This document shows, in pieces, positions 12,955-25,925 of a stretch of DNA of 64,000 nucleotides. The stretch's first letter is position 1, and the number at the start of each line of letters is the position of its first letter. The stretch lies in assembly GCF_950023065.1 (NCBI RefSeq), contig NC_088677.1, positions 33,501,230 through 33,565,229 of the forward strand. The letters run 5' to 3'. A program made the translations under genes and the position numbers. Below the pieces are notes generated by a model. The model did no database searches. It had not been told where the DNA came from and was given only the letters and a program-made list of their open reading frames with translations. Source of the DNA: Planococcus citri (lineage: Eukaryota; Arthropoda; Insecta; Hemiptera; Pseudococcidae).

Positions 12955-13325
12955 TGCTGCGGAAGCATGGATAGCAGCGCGCGAACTGGTTTCATAGCTG
13001 TGCTGCTATGTTTTGCACCCATTTACGCTACCATACGCTACTAGGTGTACCCTAGTGGCACGTAAGGGTGTGCACTACCAAAGGTTAAAAAGTATCCGCA
13101 TTCTCTATACATTTATCTTGCACTCCCATAGTGCTCCTATGTATACAGCCATAGTGCTGCTATGCACTGCTGTTCATGCTACCATAGCGCTAATATAAAT
13201 GTACTCCTCTTTGTGCTACCATAGCGCTGCTATATGTGCTATTATAGCGATTACCATATGCGCTACCATGGTGCTACTATGCGCGCTGCTGTACGCATTA
13301 CTATAGGTGTATGCTGCGCGTTGCT
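12955..13325. repeat. Degenerate (GCTACCATAGTGCTGCTAT)n subterminal repeat
   Basis: Repeated words GCTACCATAGCGCTGCTATA, GTGCTGCTATG, GTGCTACTATG and ATGTGCTATTATAGCG follow each other irregularly. A related block in inverted sense fills 15990-16500. Subterminal repeats of this kind often bind a transposase. Confidence 0.6.
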
Positions 13326-13470
13326 GGTGTAAAATAATTATTATAATAATTTAATTTCAAATATTTTTAAAAAATAGTAGGACAGTTCTAATCGCATTTA
13401 TAGGGCCTATTTCAGGATCCTCTCATCTAGGCCTATTATTAGGGATTTTTTTCTACACTGAAAATTTCCT

Positions 13471-13545
13471 ATGCCTGAGGGGGGATTCGAACCTGCGACC
13501 TTTCGTTCCTAACTACCTATTCCTAACCATTTAGCTACGAAGACC
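13471..13545 (-). mobile_element. tRNA-derived SINE promoter (A and B boxes)
   Basis: On the minus strand a B box GGTTCGAATCCC (13482-13493) lies downstream of an A-box-like GTAGCTAAATGGTTAGG (13522-13538), at tRNA-like spacing. The T-stem and acceptor stem do not pair, so this is a decayed tRNA or, more likely, a tRNA-derived SINE head rather than a working tRNA gene. Confidence 0.6.
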
Positions 13546-14309
13546 TGTCTGCAAGATGGACAGTAAAGGCAGTATATTCATTTATGCTTGCGATATGAGT
13601 GCTTGTAGGCTCGAAACATGGTTACAAAATAAGAATGAAGGTAAATGCAAGTTTAGTTCTCATACACAGGGCTTTTTTTGTGGGGGGACTTAGGGGGACA
13701 CCGTCCCCCCAAAGAAAATTTCGAAATTATCAAAAAATTTCCATAAAAACTAAAAAAAATGAACGAATTTGAAAAAAATGAAAAAATGAATAAATCTTGG
13801 TAACTTTTTAAAAAAAATGTTGAATTATCGGAATAGTAAAGTGCGAAAACGAGATCAGAATAATTACGATGAAAATTCGTAAATCTAAAATTTAGCATTC
13901 AAGTTTGTACCTCAGTACTTATCTTGCACGTCGGGGAGCCCGCTCAAGAATTATTGCACCCCCTCCCCCCGGTCGATCCTTTGGGACAACTTTTTTCTTA
14001 AAGGGGAAGTTCTGAGGAACATTTCTAGCCCTTGTACTAAAAAAAAAGTGGCCCTACTTACAAAATGGGGGACAGTTTGATTGACAGATCAGCCGAAATC
14101 GCAGATTTTGCGTTCCAACATAGGCCTTGCACAAAATTTTTTAAACCTTTCAAAGGTAGATCGAAAGATCAGGCAAAAATTTTTCACCTGTCAAAATTTC
14201 AAGTGCTAAAGTGCATTTTTCGATTTTTGGTGAATTTTTAAAAATCAAATGCAGGCCAAAAATGAGGGGAAAAATCAAAATTTTACCTAACTGACCAAGA
14301 AAGCTAAAA

Positions 14310-14850
14310 TTTGGAATATACCATATTTTCGACATGCCAAATCGATTGGAAACTGTTTCAAACCGTTTTGAGCAGTTTTGGAGCCTCCAGAAAATGTTTG
14401 AAATCAAAATTTCCACAAAATTTCATCAAAATGGAGTTGGAAAGCAGAAATTTTTCCTGCAAACTAATTTCAATGCGCTACAAAGTACTGCAGGTAAATT
14501 TCAAATCGTTTTGGAGCCTCCAGCGATTTTTCAAAAATTCTGGAGCCTCCACTAGATTTTTTAAATTTTGAATTTTTACAACATTTCATCAAATGGAGAT
14601 GAAAAGCTGAAATTTACTCCACACTCCAATTTTAACACTCTCTGAAGACGACTTCAGCATCTATGGAGATGGAAAGCTACTTTTTGGAAATTTCAATTTT
14701 CCAAAAAACTCCATACGACCTTTCAAAAAGTCACTGGAGGCTCCAAAACAACTTGAAATCCACCAGCAGTCGACTTCGTAGCGTATTGAAATTAGTTTGC
14801 AAAATGAATTTCGACTTTCCATCTCCGTTTGATGAAATTTTGTAAAAATT
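14310..14850. repeat. GGAGCCTCC-centred repeat cluster
   Basis: The palindromic core GGAGCCTCC appears at about 14379, 14516 and 14543, and as GGAGGCTCC at about 14736. Around it AAATTTCATCAAAATGGAG and its inverse ATGAAATTTTGTAAAAATTC recur. Similar sequence occurs at 39000-39090 and 58690-58790, so it is a dispersed family. The open frames across it only reflect the repeat. Confidence 0.6.
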
Positions 14851-15404
14851 CAAAGATTCAATAAAAATTTCAATTGTCAAAACGAAAAGTAAACTATCAG
14901 AAGCAAAGCAAGAGCGAAATCTCGTGATAGTTAATCGCTAGTTTGAGGAATTAAAAATTATTTGTTTTAGCTGCATTTTCTAAAAAATTTCAATTTTGAA
15001 ATAGAAAAGCAACATTGGCATAAGCGAAGCAAGGGCAACATTTTTAAAAATTTATATCAATTCAAAAACTGAAACTGCATCATTTTAGGTGTAAAAATTT
15101 AATTTGGCTGATTTAGATACAGGTTTTAAAAATTTGAACAATACGTAATTTTCAAAAAAAATTAATTTTGGAATAGAAAAGTGAATTGGTCTAAGTAAAA
15201 TGAGGACTAAAGCTGAAAAGTTCGTTACAAAAAATATCAGTTTTAAGTGATCCTTGGTATTTTTGAAAGCCTATATAGAAATAGTTTTCACTTTTCAATA
15301 TTGCCTTCAACATTAGGTTAAAAAAATAATAACTTTATCAGACAGATTATTGTTCAAAGTTTACTGTACACAAATTTATATTTTTGATTTTTAAATGCTT
15401 CATT

Positions 15405-15737
15405 CTACTTTTTTGAGGATTCGGTCCAGAAAATTTGATGATTTTTGATATCCAGTGTTACACTCAGACTAACATCAACGAACATTTCACTCATGCAATA
15501 AAAAAAAATCATTTGCTGATATTTTAATTTTACATGTAGGCCAATGACACTGCAATTTTTTTCATCTGAAATTTTCTCAGTAGTAGGTATAGGTATTTTC
15601 AAAGTCTTCTTCCAAAAATCGTCGAATAAATCTTTGCAATATACCTGTATAGTGTACAATACCCTACCTGACTGAAAACAATGTGATTTCAACGCATTGT
15701 TACCTGCACATGTTTTCAATAGCTTGCCAATGCTCAT
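15405..15737 (-). CDS. Unrecognised 110-codon open frame
   Basis: A complete frame that starts MSIGKLLKTCAGNNALKSHC and ends in FWTESSKK, lying inside the 12909-16521 element. It is longer than most random frames here and reasonably mixed in composition. It shows no signal peptide, membrane helix or domain I recognise. It may be a relic of a transposon protein or chance. The stretch 14860-15400 beside it holds only AT-rich sequence. Confidence 0.2.
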   Translation of the reverse strand: MSIGKLLKTCAGNNALKSHCFQSGRVLYTIQVYCKDLFDDFWKKTLKIPIPTTEKISDEKNCSVIGLHVKLKYQQMIFFYCMSEMFVDVSLSVTLDIKNHQIFWTESSKK

Positions 15738-16964
15738 CCACGTTTATGTACCTACGTATACCTATGTGTTATGTACTAATACTAATGTAAGCATTTCAAC
15801 AAAATCTGAAAAAGACACAGTCTGTTGTCTGTCTACGTGTTTGTATCTTACAAACATAGGTTTAAAAAAAAACTGAATAGAATTCCATTATTAGGGTGAG
15901 TAACAGGAAGTCAAATGGAGGGGAAAGGGGGGGCCTTTGTGATTTACTCCTTCGCGATCGTGAACAGTCCAAGTGTCCAACTAAAAGGAATTTGTCGGCA
16001 GTAGCGTGAATGGAAGTGCAGTTAGCTGCACTACTAGCTGCACTACTGCAGATGCCGCTAAATTATTTAGAGGTGCGATGCCGCTGTACGCTTCTATTCG
16101 CGCTTCTAGCTGGGTGATTGGTAGCGCAAAGCGGCATTCACTACCATAGCGTGAGTGGAAGCATAGACAGCTGCACTACTAGTTGCGCTTCCGTAGCGAG
16201 TCTTTTTTTTCTTTGATGGTGAGTGCTGCTAAACGCACCCATTGTTGCCGCTAGCAGCGTGATTAGCAGCGCTTAAGCAACAGCGCTTCTAGCTGGGTGA
16301 ATAGCAGCAGAGATAGCTGCACTGCTAGTAGTGCAGTGGTAGCATGACATATTACGCCATGGTAGTGAGCACAGCTATATACTACCAATTTCACCGCCAC
16401 TTCTCATACTACAACAGTGCAAGTAATAACGTATTTTACTTGAAAATTTGTGAATGTGTTAGTAATAGTAGCGGTGCTACCATACGCTACTAGTAGCGCA
16501 GCTAATTCTTTGCCAGCTGGGAAGTGATTAGTTGATACCAAATTTGCTGTTGCAAAAAACAAAAGAAAAATTTATATGTTTTATATCGTAACTAAATAAT
16601 ACTAGTGTAAGAAAAAGCAGATATAAGACATGACACACATGTAACTCTCCAACCTTTCCATCACGAGATATTTTTTATTATGCATGCAATAAAAATCTTT
16701 GCAAAAACATACGTATAAAAAAAAGAAGAGAATGACTTTTGTTTATTTTCGGTTTTTATTTTCTCAGGGGGATGGAAAAAATTTAATTTTTTTCTGTCTC
16801 AAGGGAGAGAACAACTAAAAAAAACTAAAAAAAAAAAAATAAGAAAGCGTTGGTTAGTATTTTTAACGAAGGCTTGCTCGTGTTTGTAATACATGGTTAC
16901 TTTTACTCACTCTCAGTTAATTGGATACCTAGCTACCTACTACCTACATTCTTCATCGTTCACC

Positions 16965-17475
16965 TTAGATCAAATCTGGTCTGACTATAGATTCAATTAG
17001 TTTGTCCTAATTACTGTTTGGATCTGATCGGATTCGGATCAAATCAATTTCTCCTGGAAATGAATCGTGTTTTTTCTTTTTAAATAAAATATGTATGTAC
17101 CATATTAGGTACCTTATATCTCAGGGGAAAATGATGAGATCTAAACTTTGAAGCTCATATCTCCAGATTGGATAGTCTTGGAGCAAATCCGTTGACGGAG
17201 TTTTAAAGAAAATACCTACCTATTTAACATTCAAAATCAGTAATTAAAATTCTAATAATTTAAAATTGAACTTACTAGGCAAAAGCTCAACTTTTCATAA
17301 AAAGTAAAACATTGTTGAAAGGTATGTACGATGATTTAAAAATTTGGCACTGATCAATCCAATCAAGCCTCCCTTGTTTGGATCTGATCTAGTCCGATCA
17401 AAATGTTGACCTGATCAGATCTGCCAAATTGAATCCATGGAATGTCCGGATCTTACCAGACTTGTTAAGATCCTA
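16965..17475. repeat. GATCTGATC-rich repeat block, inverted relative to 20380-21110
   Basis: TAGATCAAATCTGGTCTGAC and AGATTCAATTAGTTTGTC on the + strand match the minus strand of 20540-20630. A second piece at 17340-17475 has GAATGTCCGGATCTTACCAG and ends TCATTTTTCTGTGGGG, the inverse of the CCCAGAGAAAAATGATTGGATC end seen near 20670. So at least one element end is recognisable. Confidence 0.6.
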
Positions 17476-17479
17476 TCAT

Positions 17480-19742
17480 TTTTCTGTGGGGAAGATGCTC
17501 TACGTAATACGTATTTTCAAGCAGCAGCTTTCATTTTTTATATTTTTCTTGTGAAAAGTTGAGCCACCTTAAAATATGAATTTTGAGTAGGTAAATCTAA
17601 TTTCAATTTCTGATTTAAAACGACCTATCCTAACATTGTTTTTGGTCTATTCTCATTTAATTTTTCGATTAAGTAGCCCTTTTATGTAGTTCTCAAGCTC
17701 AGAGAAATTCTGAATATAGAAAAATATACATAGTGCATTACATATCTAGACCTACTATGTGTCATATTTTCAGAAATTATAAGTCCAAATTTTTGCTCAA
17801 TTTTCTGATTCGATTCCTTATCTCTTCAATAACATTTGATACCCTTGCAATTCAACGTGTGGTTTCCATATAAATTCTCCTATTTTAGGAACACATTATT
17901 TCATTCAGTTTCTATTGTTTGTTCATGTAAAATCTAAATTTATCAGAGCACCTGCGAATGAAATCCATAAAACAAGAAAAATATTGTTTAGACGATAACT
18001 TCAAGTACATACATAGTATATCCGCGGCATGTGTAAAATATTATTTATAAGAATGGAAAAAAATATTGAATTTCATTCCGCTTTAAAAACGATCTTACTT
18101 TAGTAGGTGGAGTATACAGAACAAATGTTTTTATGTTCAATTATTTCTAGAGAGATTAAAAATATCGTAATGATAGTTTCTGCATATGTATTTCTTTCTA
18201 TCGTTATATTTTCCGATGCTTATGAATAGATAGATAGGTATAGTAGGTATACCTTCGTAGCCTATATATTTTATAAAGAAAAAGAAAACGCTTGCATAAA
18301 AAAACATCTTCTCAGATAAGAAAAGTATTGCATACATTTTTATAATTGTAAATAGTGTAAAATCAACGAGAAAACGTTTTATTAAAGTTTTTATTCAAAA
18401 TTCAAATCAACGTCAAAAAGAGAAATAAATATACAACTAAAGTTTAGTTTGATTTTAAGTTATTTTATTATGATAAAAGTTTCCACAGCTTCGAGAATTT
18501 CAATATTTGCTCACGTTTATTAAATTCCACTCGGCGTTTCAGGCACTACATTGAATTGAAAATCACAGTAGACATGTAAATACGAAATAACCGTCAACAG
18601 TTTTGTGTACTTTGGATTGAGGAGATTCTTTGACCTTGCCGAAACTAAAAATTAAAAACGAACAATTTCGCGAAATAAACGATCGAATCGATTCTTCCAT
18701 TAAGTAAATATATGTCGTAAAATTTCAACGGTTTATTGTTAATAGTCGTTCAACTTATAAAATGGCGAATTTTTTCAAAAGTGTTAGGTTTGCCGTGCTT
18801 TCGCGCGAATTCTCAATGCACTCGCTTGGTTTTTTACCATCTGTATAATCACTGGCAATTTATATCTGTCTGTGTAATTTCCAGTCATCGTGCGATACTG
18901 CGTGAATAGAAGAAGGTACCTCTGCATGGTATATCTATCTTTTGATTAATGTCTGATTTGTGAACGAGATTACACTGGTGAAAAAATGAAAGTTTAATTT
19001 TATCATTTTGGAATTTTTCGTAATTTTTTAAATCCGAGTTTTTTTTTGGGAAAATTTACTTAGTTGGTCCCCTATTTTTTTTTTAGAGCATTTTAACTAT
19101 TTCAAAAAGTCAAATTAAAAATTAGGCTGTAGGTAAGTTAAGTACGTTGTATGATAAAAAACTTGAAAATTATTTTTGGCTTTCATTTCATCAAACTTTT
19201 GGTGAAATTGATAGGTACATACCTAATTTTTGATAGTACAATATACATACATATATTTACCGTAAGGTACCTACATACAATTATTTAAATATCGGTCCGG
19301 TACTTATTGTAATAGTTATTTTCTGGTTTAAGGAATTTACGAGTAGGTATGGTTAGTAGGTAGTAAGTACAGTATACGTTTTGTTCAAAACTGAAAAATT
19401 TGTACCGATAAGTGTATTTACAAACAGAATTCCATTTTATGGATGCTTGCTAGACGTAGAAAAAAACGAATTCTTTTACTTCATTTATATGCGGGCTTTT
19501 TTATATATTATTTATCAGAAATATAGTGCTTGCGCGTGTTTCGGATATGCAATGTAAGGATTGTACTTAGGTACACATATACTGATGCATTGCGCCGTGA
19601 AAAAAATATAATGTATATTTAAGGTTACATGCACATTTGAAGCGCATTTGGTTTCATTATTTTTACATCGTGGTATAGGTAATCATATGGCGAAATTATC
19701 TCAAATAGGCACAGTTTTTAAAATGAAATTGCGACGAACAAA
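17480..19742. other. AT-rich stretch, no gene
   Basis: Plain AT-rich sequence with TACCTAC/GTAGGTA words around 19130-19380. No open frame above 66 codons and no splice-bounded exon recognised. Confidence 0.5.
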
Positions 19743-20126
19743 TGAAGAGTGATATTCCAAAACTCGCTTTGTCCATTTTTATCAAAGTTGGGTTTTCAGT
19801 GGTACCTGGTAGATGAACTATTAACTCACATTCCTACATCATCAACCTACCAAAATGAGGTGTTAAACTCACCTAAATAGCCAATTCAATAAAAAATTTT
19901 AAAAAAATAATGTTCCAAAACGCGCTTTGTTCATTTTTATTGAAATTTTTTTCAGCAGTATTTAGTGGATGAAATGTATACCTACACTCCTACATCATAA
20001 ATCCACCCAAATAAAGTGCTAAACTCGCCTAAAAAGCCAATTTACCCGTTTAAAGGGAAACTGTTTTTCCTCTCTCCTGAAAAGTTGTGAAAATGGACAA
20101 AGCGAGTTTTGGAATATCACTCTTCA
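19743..20126. mobile_element. 384-bp element with perfect 36-bp terminal inverted repeats
   Basis: TGAAGAGTGATATTCCAAAA with its continuation to the TCCATTTT at 19779 is mirrored exactly at 20091-20126 (AAAATGGACAAAGCGAGTTT then TGGAATATCACTCTTCA). Inside, an approximately 159-bp unit is repeated twice (TTCCAAAACTCGCTTTGTCC at 19754 and TTCCAAAACGCGCTTTGTTC at 19912). It carries no open frame, so it is a MITE-like element. Superfamily is not assigned because no target duplication is clear. Confidence 0.75.
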
Positions 20127-20379
20127 AATAGAATTTGATTAATATGTAATTGTCTACCCTATCGTCACATGATTATTGATGGTAAAACAAAGATTTTCCA
20201 TATTACTGATGCCATGTTTCTCTTTACATTTTCAAATACGTTTTCTTTTAGTGAACTAAGAATTCAGTTGGAATTAATATCGCTCAAGGAGGTATCTCTA
20301 AAATATAAACCAAGCTAATTAGCAACACATTAAAGAAAAGAAAATTGATGTATCTACATTTTCAAAAATTTCCAATAAG

Positions 20380-21110
20380 ATCCCCGCGGAAAATGATTGA
20401 ATCTGATATCATCAGATCAAATCACAGTTTTGATCAGATAAGATCTGCTCTGAGCTATCAGATTTGAGGAGACCTGACGATTGATTTGATCAAATCAGAT
20501 TGGCATTGATCTTATTACCCCCCCCCCCATTCAATTTTATTTGACCAGAACCAGAGTCCATCTGACCAGATCCAAACAATAATCTGAACGAACTAATTGA
20601 ATCTAGTCAGACCAGATTTGATCTAGGAGAGAATGTTTGGATCGGATTTATTCAGATCTGATCAAACGTCCCAGAGAAAAATGATTGGATCTTGTCAGGT
20701 GTGATCAGATCCGGGCATTCCGCAGATCCAATTAGACCTGACTCAATCGAATCAAAATCTGTTCAGACTTGATACGATGCAATAGGAGAAACCTGATTGC
20801 ATCTGGCCAGATCTGAATAAATCTGATTTTGATCAGACCAGATGAGATCTGATCAAATCCGGACATTCCCGGATCCGAATGGACCTGACCAGATATGATT
20901 AGATCTGTTCAGTCCTGGTGAGATGTAGGTACTAAAAACATGTCTAACCAGGTGTGATCACATTTACTAGTATGTAATTGTAGAATGTAATCACGTCTGA
21001 TCGCTTCCCACTGGTGAGAATTGATTTTATCAGTTCAAATAATTGCATGCCTGATCAGATCTAATCAAATCTGCTCAGATATGGTCAATTTTCTGAACTG
21101 ATCAGGTGAA
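20380..21110. repeat. GATCTGATC-rich repeat block
   Basis: Over 700 bp made largely of variants of AGATCTGATCAAATC, CCAGATCTGA and TCAGATCAAATC, with the recurrent pair AAAAATGATTGGATC and GATCCGGGCATTCC. The words are themselves palindromic, so the block reads alike on both strands. Probably several copies of a short palindromic MITE inserted into each other. A C9-10 run lies at about 20519. Confidence 0.7.
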
Positions 21111-24100
21111 ATTGGAATTTCGCTTAAAGTTTTCATCTTCTATAGTTTCCAGTCAAATGTTTTCAAATTTGTAGGTGTGTTCGATGCTATTTGTGAAACT
21201 TTTTTGAAACTTTTTCAAAAGTATCTTCTCAAAAATACACTCTTTTGTTACAACGTTAATTTTATTGAGTTCTTTCAGAGATGCTATTACTATGACAAAA
21301 ATATATTTTGCTCACCTATGTGATATATTTTTTTTTTGAAATTTCCTATTTAAATGGAAGACCTTCAAAAATACGAATAATACCTAGTTCTCTTACGATT
21401 TTTTCGACCTTAAGTGATTAAATTTTGGTCGAATTTGTTTTCTCATCACAATGTACCTACTTTTATTCATCATAAAAGACTTTCAACTACCCCATTAACT
21501 GAATTTAAATCAAATTCGGAGTTTTTTTCTCCATTGTATTCTCAATTTTTATTTATTAAAAATAGAATCGTGCTATTTTAGGAACCCCTGACTCGTCTTT
21601 TGGTCGACTCACCGATTAAGAATTCGTGTCCAAACTAATTCCAGCAACTCAGTTTGAAATTTTCGAAACCCATATCTGTTGGTATTTGAACTAGAGCACG
21701 AATCACTCGAGACAAATTCGAGAAATTTCTACCTACATATCTCAACTACCTCGGTGCAAGTTATAGAATATTTCATTAAAAAAAATTAAACATTTCTGAG
21801 GACCACTGTAATTGATCCTTACCTACATAAGATGATTCGCAAACGATGAATTATTGAAAACCCCACAAACAACATTGAAGAATTTTCTCCGAAAACGAGA
21901 TATGTAGTCTCACAGGTTATTGAAAGTGAATAGATTCTGAAAGGATAGAATTTTTGTATCGATACGATGCTATACGTATTTACCCAAAGAGCGCCATTCA
22001 TTTCGAGGTATTACTTAGTTCAATGTTTAAATTTATTATGAAATTACACGTTTCGACGAAAAGTATATACGAAATGCATTTCGATTTGAAAATTGCCTTC
22101 TTTGATTTAGGTTTGGCTTGGATGCTGCTTTTTTCTTGGTTTCTTTTCGAAAGATGCGATGGAAAATCGAGAAAGCCTTTTTCTTATGATTGATGTAATA
22201 TATGTATACCTACCCATACGTATCAGTTAGATACCTATATAATAAATTTTTTTAGATTTATTGCGGTACTGGTATAGTACCTCGTATACTTGTGCCTACG
22301 TATGTTTAAAAAAAAAACACGAACATTTTACTCGCTATATATACGTAGGTACCTACACAAAAGTTTGATGTATTTGTGGTATTAATATACATTATAAATA
22401 TAAAAAAAATGAGAGAGATAGAAGAAGTGACTGTCAAAGAAACATCTTCAAAAGAACGATCATTTATTCACATTACATATTTGTGAGAGTCGTTTAAGAA
22501 TAACAGTTCAAGCGTACTCATAAGGAAATGAATGAAACAAAAAAAAATTGAATAACGATAAAATTTATCAGATACTTATTGCTTTATAGTGTAATTCAGG
22601 TCTATTCCTTTTACTCGCAAAGTTTTGATGTTCATTGCACCCATCTACGAGTATTTTTTCACCACAAGATAGTTTTGAAAAAAAGAAGAGAAAAATCCTT
22701 CAATGACTATCATTTCAGTACCCAAGTAGAAAATTTTTCAACGATAAACGGAAATGTTTAATAAAATTGACGCATCGTGAAAACGCATATCCGGAGGGAA
22801 ACGAATTCCCCGAACTTGGAAGTTTAAGTTTACATCAATTTGAATGCCAAGTTGAAATTTTTTATGAGGAATTTTTAATGCAGAACGTCGTTTGCGCTGT
22901 GACGGGTAAAAGAGCTAGAGATTCACCGGGGTATTTCGTTATACTTGAAATGTACTTAACGCTAAGCAGCTGCCGATGCATGTATGAATTTCAATAGCAT
23001 TTGTATTAATTTGTCGCATGGTTGTATGTTTATATCGCACGAGGTGACTTTTTCCCTCTATTTTTTTCCTCCCTAATACATCCAACGAGAAAAATATTCA
23101 GCAGAGTAAAAATTCCACTACCGTGTTACTTTTTGCCCGAGTCTTTCGAGCAAAACGGCGAACAATTCGAGTATTTTTCTCGCAGTTTTTAAAACTGTTA
23201 CCATTCGTATTTAGTTTTTACACGATTTGAATTACGAAGTAAATTTCTTCGACGATGGAAATTGAAATAATGTACAATCTAGATTGTTTTTTCCTTGATT
23301 CGTTTAATGGAGATCCCCTTGAAAAAGCTTTTCAAAACTTTTACTCGAGTGCAGCTTGACAAATATTTCACTGTGAAACATCGTCGCGTCCTGGACAATT
23401 AGTTGACCCTTTGGCTTTTTACATAGCAGCCGTCAAACGATAAAAACCTTGGTGAAAAGTTCGCAGCCGAATAAATTCAACTTTCGTGTATTTGAAAAAC
23501 TCGTCTTATCTGCGTGTAATGTATCTTTTTTCTCAACGTAATACGACTAATAATATTTGTCTTGACTCGAAAGCTTTTTTTAATCGGATTTTTTCCCCAT
23601 TATATGTAAATAAGGCAAAGTTTAAGTTATTGTGCTTACTTGGTACATGTATTTTTTTTTTTCAAAGGTAAGAATGCATATATTTGTATAAGATACAGGA
23701 ATATATAATCGTGTATAACTTAGGAAGGTAGCAAGATACCTACTCGTATATGTACGCACTTTGGACAGACCCTTTTCTTCGAAACTGTGATAATAAATGA
23801 CTATGGTGAAATGAGTACATTGTAACACGATATTTTTGCAATCATTCAAAACATTATGAAATAATAAACAAACCCCGGTGATCAATGAAAATATTTTCCT
23901 TCGTTTTTCTTGTTCGAATAAAACTTTGTTTTAAAAATTATTATGTACTTTTCGCGTACCTCCAACACTACGGTAAATTGAATCTCGTGTTACCTACCGG
24001 AACAATAATAACAATAACTAGGTATATACCTACATAGTACTTCGTTTTAAAACAAGAAAAATATACTTTTGTATAAAAAATAAGGGTGCATAATATAGAA

Positions 24101-25925
24101 TACATTTTTTTATGAGACGAATAAGTATTAAATGAATCGTGCTGCAAGGTAAACAAAGTATAGGTACGTACATATAACGTACGTATATTGATCTATAAAT
24201 AGAGTATCTAGTTACTAAATGCATAAAATACAATGTCTGAAATTTCCCAAACAAACCGTAAATGTTGTTCTTATATTTGGCTCGTTGTTTCCTCTTCGCT
24301 ATACCATTTTACAATTTTCCCTATAGCAATCATAAATATTTTCGAAATTAATCCAGTTCTCATGAATTTACCGAAGTATGATTTGGAACCCTAATTTTAA
24401 ATCTTTTCCCTAAAAACATGCTTTTTTGGCGCTCTATCCGATATCGAAATTCATTATTTACTCGGAATTTATTTTTTTCCCAAATAATTTTTTATTTCCA
24501 TACCCTGCGCTGTTGAAACGTTTGTATTTTTGGCATATTTTCTACGCTATGTTTTTTATATTTTTGCGAATTGGGATGCGAGATAAAAGGTGTCATTTCA
24601 TGAGAACTACGTTGGTAATGTCCTCTTAATACCTTTACCTTCTTGTTAGGCTATTCTATTAATTCGGCTATAAAGTTTTGATTTCACTTCCTGCGATTAG
24701 GTTACAATTTGGGTAGATAGGTATAGGCTTATTAAAAGGTCTACCTATCCGCATAACATCTAAGAAAACCATCATTTAGATATAGGTAGGTACTTTGGAA
24801 GAGTGAAGAGAGAGAGAGAACGATATTGTTAATTTTCTTGAAATCTGATAATACTTACTCCACTCCAGCAGTGTATAATTTCACGAACAATAATATGTAA
24901 AGCGTTTATTAACAAAGGAACCACTTGAGGTGAGGTAGCCGAGTCCAATTTCATCGAAATTTGTACCTATTTCGGGAAAGGGCATGTTTCAAATCTCTCG
25001 TTTTACCAAAATTTTAGCTGCTATGTTTGATGTTTCAATTTTGAATACTCGGAAAATTATTTTTCCTGATAAAAGTACAATTTTTAAAAGCAAAAACACA
25101 AACATATAAAATTTTTAATGTCGTAATTTTTTCGGCTGGCCAAGGTTGATGACAATAACCATTTGCTCTTGACTTGAAATCGACCTTTTTTAAACAAAGG
25201 ACACAACTGAATGAAAGAATGAAATGTGCATCTCGTATGGTCAGAACCCCCAGAGAGGTCAAAATACAATTTTCAGATAGCTAAGTCATTTCTAACCTTT
25301 CCATAACGATGAAAGGAGTAAAATTGCAATTTTCGATTGAAATTTTCTTTTTTCACAATCTTGGACCCTACCAAGAGACACAATTGTGGAAGCAGAATGG
25401 CTCGATATGATCAAATTTGAATCCATGAGTTAGCTTAAGACACGATTCAGTCGTTCTTGTCAATCTAAAAAATTTTCCTACGAATAGAAAATTTTCGATT
25501 TCGTCCCTTAAAATATTGGTCAAAGAAACACACTCAGCAGCGCCGAATCTGCCTAGAAATCGACTCAAATACCATACTACTTACCTACATAATTATGTTT
25601 TTAACTAGGAATTTTTAATTCATCCGATCTGGGAAAGGGGAAATTTACCACATTCGCCTTCTGCCACTTCCCTATTAAACTGGTTTTAATTGCTGATTTA
25701 ACGATTAAAAATCGTTTGTTTAAAAACATGATAAGAATACCTACCTACTGCAATAACTAACCATAATTTGTACACGTATAATTCATACGATTGTCTAAAA
25801 TGCACTATTTATTACCATTTCACCTGAACTTTTGAAATTGCTACGCAAACAGAACCTTATGTAATTTTCTTTTACCACGGTTGAAAAAACAAACTATATT
25901 TCTTGGTGATTTGTATTGTTTACAG
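21111..25925. other. Region directly upstream of the first recognised exon; no exon found
   Basis: Earlier exons of the ADAM gene (signal peptide, first part of the prodomain) could be here or beyond the left edge. I looked for a phase-0 exon before KHYHRTSLLIKAF and did not find one. The stretch 22780-23480 is richer in CpG and low in repeats; its frame 22767-22997 has no recognised domain. Several AT-rich microsatellite-like patches occur (for example GAGAGAGAGAG near 24810). Confidence 0.4.

Larger units (their letters stand above)
12909..16521. mobile_element. Candidate 3.6-kb DNA element with CCCAGCTGGCAAAG termini
   Basis: The left end CCCAGCTGGCAAAG (12909) is the exact inverse of CTTTGCCAGCTGGG ending at 16521. 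Just inside both ends are the same low-complexity words: GCTGCTAAT, GTGCTGCTATG and CTACCATAGCG on the left, TAGCAGCG, GTAGCGCAGC and CTACCATAGCG on the right. The family of the termini is not recognised and no target duplication is clear. The interior carries a SINE promoter, other repeats and one unrecognised 110-codon frame but no transposase I can identify, so this is non-autonomous or a composite. Confidence 0.6.

Noticed and set aside
13471..13545. Functional tRNA gene
   Set aside because: A and B boxes are present but the T stem and acceptor stem do not pair and no anticodon loop can be placed.
13660..14060. A MITE with ACAGGGC ends
   Set aside because: The two ends match for only a few bases and no target duplication is visible.
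22767..22997. Upstream exon of the ADAM gene
   Set aside because: The frame is protein-like in parts but has no ADAM prodomain pattern, and no phase-0 donor could be linked to exon 1.
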